A stretch of DNA of 10,399 nt from NCBI GenBank assembly GCA_038318895.1, contig JBBQCS010000089.1, forward strand, positions 1-10,399, written 5' to 3'. Shown here in pieces: positions 6,440-10,399 of this stretch. The position numbers and the translations under genes are program-made. Position 1 is the stretch's first letter. Each line of letters begins with the position of its first letter. The notes below the pieces were generated by a model that ran no database searches, was not told the DNA's origin, and worked only from the letters and a program-made list of their open reading frames with translations. The DNA comes from UBA11222 sp030652895. GTDB taxonomy: Bacteria > Pseudomonadota > Alphaproteobacteria > UBA11222.

Positions 6440-7410
6440 GTTTCTATTTTTCCGGTCAGCGCCAGGGCGCGGGCATAGACCTGTTTGCGGGGCAAACCGG
6501 TGGCCGCCGCCACCTGGGCGACCGCTTCTTTTAACCGGTACCGGGTCAGTGCGTCGCGCAAACGATTATCCAGTGCGTCCTCATGGCCTGGTTGATCTGG
6601 ACTGTCGTTTAGGGGTGCTCCCACCACGATGACGACTTCCCCCTTGGGTGGACCTGCTTCGGCGTAGTGATCACGCAAAACCGGCAAACTATCGCGCCGC
6701 ACCTCTTCAAACAGTTTGGTCAATTCCCGCGCCACGGCGGCTTGCCGGTCCCCCAGCATTTGCGCCATATCCGCCAGGCATTGCGGCAACCGCCGGGCGC
6801 TTTCAAAAAATATCAGAGTTGCGTCAATTCCAGCAAGACTCGCCAGCAAGGCGCGCCGCGCCGCGCCCTTTGGCGGCAAAAATCCTTGAAAGAAAAACCG
6901 GTCACTGGGCAGCCCCGACAGGATAAGGGCCATCAGCGGCGCCGACGGCCCTGGCAAGGCGCTCACATAGCTGTTCTGTGCAATCGCTTCGCGCACCAGT
7001 TTGAAACCGGGGTCAGATATCAGCGGCGTTCCCGCGTCACTCACCAGCGCCACCCGCTGGCCTTCGGCAAGCCGCTGCAAGATTGCTTCGCGCACGCCAG
7101 GCGCACTGTGTTCATGATAGGCGATGCGCGGTGTTTTCAGCCCATATTGTTGCAGCAGACGGCCTGTCGTCCGGCTATCTTCACAGGCGATGACGTCGCA
7201 TGACGCCAGCGTGTGCACGGCGCGCTGTGAAAAATCGCCAAGATTGCCGATAGGCGTCGCCACCAGATACAGCCCTGGCGCAAGCGGTTTACTTACACGC
7301 GCGCCCCGGTTAGTACTGATCAGCTGCCCAGCCTTCGCCAAAGGGCTATGGCCTGGTGAGACATGTGCATTTTCAGGGAGCGTGGACTTTGTTTTTGAGT
7401 GTGATGGCAC
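6436..7410 (-). CDS. rsmI: 16S rRNA 2'-O-ribose C1402 methyltransferase RsmI
   Basis: A tetrapyrrole-methylase-fold enzyme that uses S-adenosylmethionine to methylate the 2'-OH of C1402 in the decoding centre of 16S rRNA. Diagnostic motifs: GLYLVATPIGNLGDFSQRA (46-64), CEDSRTTGRLL (76-86), YHEHS (98-102), LVSDAGTPLISDPG (122-135), SALPGPSAP (150-158), GFLPPKG (176-182), FFESARRL (201-208) and ARELTKLFEEVRR (227-239). It is 324 residues from the GTG at 7410, longer than the E. coli protein (286), because about 45 residues precede the conserved start. That extension is low-complexity and may not be translated: a TTG at 7341 would give 301 residues. No strong ribosome site marks either. The gene is divergent from the lipoprotein gene and overlaps its annotated start by 7 bp; yraN follows with a 4-bp overlap. 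Confidence 0.95.
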   Translation of the reverse strand: MPSHSKTKSTLPENAHVSPGHSPLAKAGQLISTNRGARVSKPLAPGLYLVATPIGNLGDFSQRAVHTLASCDVIACEDSRTTGRLLQQYGLKTPRIAYHEHSAPGVREAILQRLAEGQRVALVSDAGTPLISDPGFKLVREAIAQNSYVSALPGPSAPLMALILSGLPSDRFFFQGFLPPKGAARRALLASLAGIDATLIFFESARRLPQCLADMAQMLGDRQAAVARELTKLFEEVRRDSLPVLRDHYAEAGPPKGEVVIVVGAPLNDSPDQPGHEDALDNRLRDALTRYRLKEAVAQVAAATGLPRKQVYARALALTGKIET

Positions 7411-8816
7411 GGTTTCTAGCCGGGTTCCGTAGGTTGCGGTATGATCGATTGCGCCACGCTAGCAGATTTTCCCGCGCAGGCGTCCTGCTTTTATGCCTGG
7501 TGACGGCAGGCTGCGCCAGCGCGCCACCATCAACACAAACACAATCGTCCTCCGGAGGGGGGCCTGTAACCCAGGCGCCCTCCAGCACATTGTGGGATGG
7601 GACATTAGCACCAACCGATAGCTTGCCCTCAACTCCGCCGCCTTCGGCCGCCTACCCCCCAATGGGAACAGAAATAGTGCGCATCGGAGTGCTGTTGCCC
7701 CTGAGTGGCCCGCGCGCGCAGACGGGCAAGGAATTGTTACAGGCCGCCCAGCTGGCGCTGTTCGATTTTGCCGATCCACGCCTGGTGCTGTTACCGCGCG
7801 ACACGCAGGGAACCGCCGCTGGCGCTGCGCATGCTGCGCAAGAGGTGCTCACCGCCGGTGCCGACATAATTCTGGGTCCTGTTTTTGCGGAAGAAGTCGC
7901 CGCCGCCGCAAATATCACACGCGCAGCAGGCCGCAACATGATCGCATTTTCCACGGACCGGCGTGTGGCGGGGAACGGGGTTTTTCTGCTGAGCTTTTTA
8001 CCTGAACAGGAAGTGACGCGGATACTGTCATTTGCCAGAAGCCAGGGCCTTACGCGCATCGCCGCACTGGTGCCGCGCACCGCGTATGGCGAGCGTGTGG
8101 CCGACGCCTACAAACAGATGTTCCCTGCGAGCGACGGCGTGATGGAAAAATTGGTCTATTACGTGCCCAACAGCCAGTCCATGCATGCGCCCGTTCGAGA
8201 GCTTGCGGATTATGATGCGCGCAAACAAAAGTTGAAGGAAGAAGTTGCCCGCCTTGAACAGAGCAGCGACGTCTTCGCACGCCAGGCGCTGGCGGAACTG
8301 AAAACCAAAGACACCCTGGGCGAAGTTGATTTCGACGCCGTGCTCATCGCGGAGGGTGGCGCCAGTCTGCGCGCGCTCGCCCCTTTGCTTACCTATTACG
8401 AGATCGACCCGAAAAAGGTGCGCTATCTGGGCACCGGATTATGGTACGAGCCAACTATTCATACCGAGGCCGCGCTTACGGGGGGGTGGTTCCCTGCGTC
8501 CCTGCAGACGGGCGGTGGCACCTTTGCAACACGCATGAAATCCCTGTTCGGAGTTACCCCGACGCCCGTAATTGGCCTGGGGTATGACGCGGTCGCGCTG
8601 GCCGCTGTGCTCACCGCGCAAAACCGCGACCCAGTAACGCGTTTTTCAACAGACGCGCTTACTATTCCCAGCGGTTTTTCCGGTATTCAGGGCGTCTTCC
8701 GGCTGCTCCCGGACGGGCTGTCTGATCGTGGATTGGCGGTGATGGAAATTGACAGCAACGGCGTGCGTGTAATTGACTCGGCCCCGGCAAGTTTCGAGCA
8801 GACGCCGGATTATTAA
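7404..8816 (+). CDS. penicillin-binding protein activator, LpoA-like lipoprotein
   Basis: A periplasmic lipoprotein of about 470 residues, corresponding to the C-terminal domain of LpoA, which stimulates the class A peptidoglycan synthase PBP1a. From the ATG at 7404 it has a basic N-region, a hydrophobic core RAGVLLLCLVTAGC ending in lipidated Cys37, a Ser/Thr/Pro/Gly linker (about 38-90), and then a type I periplasmic-binding-protein fold beginning VRIGVLLPLSGPRAQTGKELLQAAQLAL, with ADIILGPVFAEEV, RIAALVPRTAYGERVADAY, and LGTGLWYEP. The tetratricopeptide N-domain of gammaproteobacterial LpoA is absent, as is usual in alphaproteobacteria. A predicted coiled stretch near 275-300 (DARKQKLKEEVARLEQ) interrupts the fold. 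The start is uncertain: an upstream in-frame ATG at 7356 lies deep in rsmI and would bury the signal peptide; a TTG at 7449 is another choice. No terminator is obvious after the stop. Confidence 0.9.
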   Translation: MARFLAGFRRLRYDRLRHASRFSRAGVLLLCLVTAGCASAPPSTQTQSSSGGGPVTQAPSSTLWDGTLAPTDSLPSTPPPSAAYPPMGTEIVRIGVLLPLSGPRAQTGKELLQAAQLALFDFADPRLVLLPRDTQGTAAGAAHAAQEVLTAGADIILGPVFAEEVAAAANITRAAGRNMIAFSTDRRVAGNGVFLLSFLPEQEVTRILSFARSQGLTRIAALVPRTAYGERVADAYKQMFPASDGVMEKLVYYVPNSQSMHAPVRELADYDARKQKLKEEVARLEQSSDVFARQALAELKTKDTLGEVDFDAVLIAEGGASLRALAPLLTYYEIDPKKVRYLGTGLWYEPTIHTEAALTGGWFPASLQTGGGTFATRMKSLFGVTPTPVIGLGYDAVALAAVLTAQNRDPVTRFSTDALTIPSGFSGIQGVFRLLPDGLSDRGLAVMEIDSNGVRVIDSAPASFEQTPDY

Positions 8817-8886
8817 CCGGGGCAGGACAAGTTATACATTATATACGGAAATCAACTGTTTCGAGAGCGCCTTCAAATTCATATAG

Positions 8887-9139
8887 GGCTTCAACAGGCG
8901 CCGCAAACCAATCGACAATGCGTTCATTAGAGTCTTCAATGGCCCCACTTCCACGCAGAGTATCTGAACGCCCTCTGGCTCATACCCATGACCACGCCCG
9001 TACAAAGATGGAGGAATGGCGAAGATACTACAATGAGGAAAGGCCACATGGGGCCATCGGGCATAAAACCCCGATCACATTGCAAAATCACGATGGCGGG
9101 CTGGCTGCACCATCGTGCAGAAAAACTGGAAAACTCTAA
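8887..9139 (+). pseudogene. remnant of IS3-type transposase (OrfB C-terminus)
   Basis: Only the last 80 or so residues of an IS3-family DDE transposase are left, in more than one frame. One frame reads KPIDNAFIRVFNG, which matches the family's KPTDNAFIESFNG; the catalytic glutamate position is now Arg. A +1 shift gives HAEYLNALW, matching the family's RAECLNAHW. From about 8979 another frame reads HARTKMEEWRRYYNEERPHG then AIGHKTPITLQNHDG, the characteristic C-terminus. At least two frameshifts and a nonsense codon make it inactive. The upstream part of the element, orfA and clear terminal inverted repeats are not present. The 70 bp after it (9140-9214) may include the old element end but cannot be assigned. 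It lies between the lpoA-like gene and the terminator of the rRNA operon. Confidence 0.85.
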
Positions 9140-9214
9140 CTCCCAGCGGTCCTAAAAATGGTCTCGGATCAGTCACGCAGATCACCACAACCGAATTGAG
9201 ACAGTGACCAGAAT

Positions 9215-9248
9215 CAAAAATGCCGTCAACCTATTGAGTTGACGGCAT
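9215..9248 (-). terminator. intrinsic terminator of the rRNA operon
   Basis: A perfect 11-bp stem, ATGCCGTCAAC (9220-9230) with GTTGACGGCAT (9238-9248), has a 7-nt loop. Read on the minus strand it is followed by TTTTT (9216-9220, overlapping the stem foot by one base). It begins 6 bp after the tRNA-fMet CCA end, so it ends the 23S-5S-tRNA transcript. Confidence 0.93.
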
Positions 9249-9254
9249 AAGTTT

Positions 9255-9331
9255 TGGTTGCGGGGGTTGGATTTGAACCAACGACCTCCAGGTTATGAGC
9301 CTGGCGAGCTACCGGACTGCTCCACCCCGCG
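9255..9331 (-). tRNA. initiator tRNA-fMet (CAU)
   Basis: A 77-nt tRNA with an encoded CCA end. The acceptor arm starts CGCGGGG and ends CCCCGCA before ACCA-type tail, giving the C1 x A72 mismatch that marks initiator tRNA. The D arm holds AGCAGTCCGGTAGCT; the anticodon loop is CTCATAA with anticodon CAT; the T arm is GTTGG-TTCAAAT-CCAAC. The anticodon stem is CCAGG/CCTGG, so only two of the three conserved G-C pairs remain and position 29-41 is A-U, a variant known from alphaproteobacteria. It is the last gene of the rRNA operon, the usual alphaproteobacterial position. Confidence 0.97.
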
Positions 9332-9607
9332 TCAAAGTCATGTGAGCCGCTTCTGCCTGTCGCCCCGCATGCGTTGCGAACTCCAGATAAAGGCTTCTGA
9401 GTGAGGCCCCTGGACCCGGAATAAATCCGGGGTGACACGGAGAAGGCGTCAAATATCCGTAAACGGATAAAGACCGAATACGCGCATGCGTTCTATATCA
9501 GTGCATGCACGACATCATGTAAGTGGGTTGTTTTTGCTTTCCTGAACCGCATAACGACAATGATAGTAAAATCGCCATCCCTGTTCAGAACAATTCCGCC
9601 CTTCGCA
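9332..9607 (-). other. 5S to tRNA-fMet transcribed spacer
   Basis: A 276-bp spacer inside the rRNA operon with no gene. It contains a degenerate palindromic repeat (9409-9436), a perfect hairpin TATCCG-TAAA-CGGATA (9454-9469) that could serve RNase processing, two copies of CGCATGCGTT (9366-9375 and 9483-9492) and the 10-bp palindrome GTGCATGCAC (9501-9510). The short frame that can be read here on the minus strand spans the tRNA and is not coding. Confidence 0.7.
9409..9436. repeat. degenerate palindromic (REP-like) repeat
   Basis: CCTGGACCCGGA, a 5-nt ATAAA loop and TCCGGGGTGAC form an imperfect hairpin. The pattern recalls the short palindromes of the form TGGACCCCGGA-N-TCCGGGGTGACA that are scattered in many alphaproteobacterial genomes; here one C of the left arm is missing, leaving a one-base bulge. 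Only one copy occurs in the window, so its repeat status rests on recollection of the family pattern. Confidence 0.5.
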
Positions 9608-9725
9608 GGCCTGGCAGCGACCTACTCTCCCATGCCTTGAGACAGAGTACCATCGGCGCAGAGGAGTTTAACGGCCGAGTTCGAAATGGGATCGGGTGAT
9701 GTCTCCTCGCTATGGCCACCAGGCC
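9608..9725 (-). rRNA. rrf: 5S ribosomal RNA
   Basis: About 118 nt. The ends pair (GGCCTGG at the 5' side with CCAGGCC at the 3' side), and the internal blocks are typical: GGTGGCCATAGCGAGGAG near the start, CCCGATCCCATTTCGAACTC in the loop B/C region, and GGGAGAGTAGGTCGCTGCC near the end. Ends are set by the terminal stem and could be off by one or two bases. Confidence 0.95.
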
Positions 9726-9943
9726 GGCGAAAGGCGGATATGTTCTGTGACGCAGAAAATACCCTGAATGGATATCCAGCCACATCACAAACAAGCAACG
9801 TTCAAGAACCAGTGCACACACTGTTAATACAGACAACACATAAATCAGACCTCGCAGTACGGCATACAGATACTTATCCGTCTGCAGATAATCCGGTTTG
9901 ATCACTGTGCATAAGCTCTGCATTGCTTGCGCAATACAGAAGA
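9726..9943 (-). other. 23S to 5S transcribed spacer
   Basis: A 218-bp, AT-leaning spacer with no gene. A small hairpin ATTGC-TTGC-GCAAT (9922-9935) lies just after the 23S end and could be a processing signal. I see no tRNA in it. Confidence 0.6.

Positions 9944-10399
<456 letters not shown>

Overview
The window looks like a chromosomal segment of a free-living alphaproteobacterium with moderately high G+C. The support is an rRNA operon ending 23S-5S-tRNA-fMet, the alphaproteobacterial arrangement; an initiator tRNA with an A29-U41 anticodon-stem pair; a conserved housekeeping block (lpoA-like lipoprotein, rsmI, yraN, BON lipoprotein, sirB1-like, gshB, comM); and a mitochondrial-type sulfide:quinone oxidoreductase. 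The exact order within the class cannot be read from this sequence.

Layout from left to right. At 1-938 (minus) is the 5' two thirds of comM/yifB, running off the window. At 993-1196 (plus) lies a decayed copy of a vicinal-oxygen-chelate (VOC) gene. It is followed by an intact type II sulfide:quinone oxidoreductase (1226-2476) and an intact VOC protein (2508-2930), 31 bp apart and probably co-transcribed. An AT-rich 190-bp stretch then carries a CRP/FNR-like palindrome and a possible promoter, upstream of a 66-residue basic protein of unknown function (3121-3321) that has an excellent Shine-Dalgarno sequence. The minus-strand block at 3382-7410 reads rsmI, yraN, BON lipoprotein, sirB1-like protein, gshB in transcription order. 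The penicillin-binding-protein activator lipoprotein (7404-8816, plus) diverges from rsmI. At 8887-9139 is a frameshifted remnant of an IS3-type transposase. The right end holds the 3' part of an rRNA operon on the minus strand: 23S (partial), 5S, tRNA-fMet and a strong intrinsic terminator.

How the parts may work together. The plus-strand cassette sits between gshB and comM, both of which read the other way, so it looks like an insertion into a conserved block. Type II SQR oxidises sulfide and hands the sulfane sulfur to a small acceptor, glutathione in the mitochondrial enzyme. A glutathione synthase gene next door is therefore suggestive, but no persulfide dioxygenase or rhodanese gene is visible here. 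The rsmI-yraN-BON-lipoprotein set matches the known yra cluster, which links translation, cell-envelope maintenance and peptidoglycan synthase control.

I see no CRISPR array, no phage genes, no defence system and no clearly novel multi-gene system. The items most worth a second look are the VOC remnant beside SQR, the small basic protein with its CRP/FNR-like promoter, and the SQR-VOC pairing itself.
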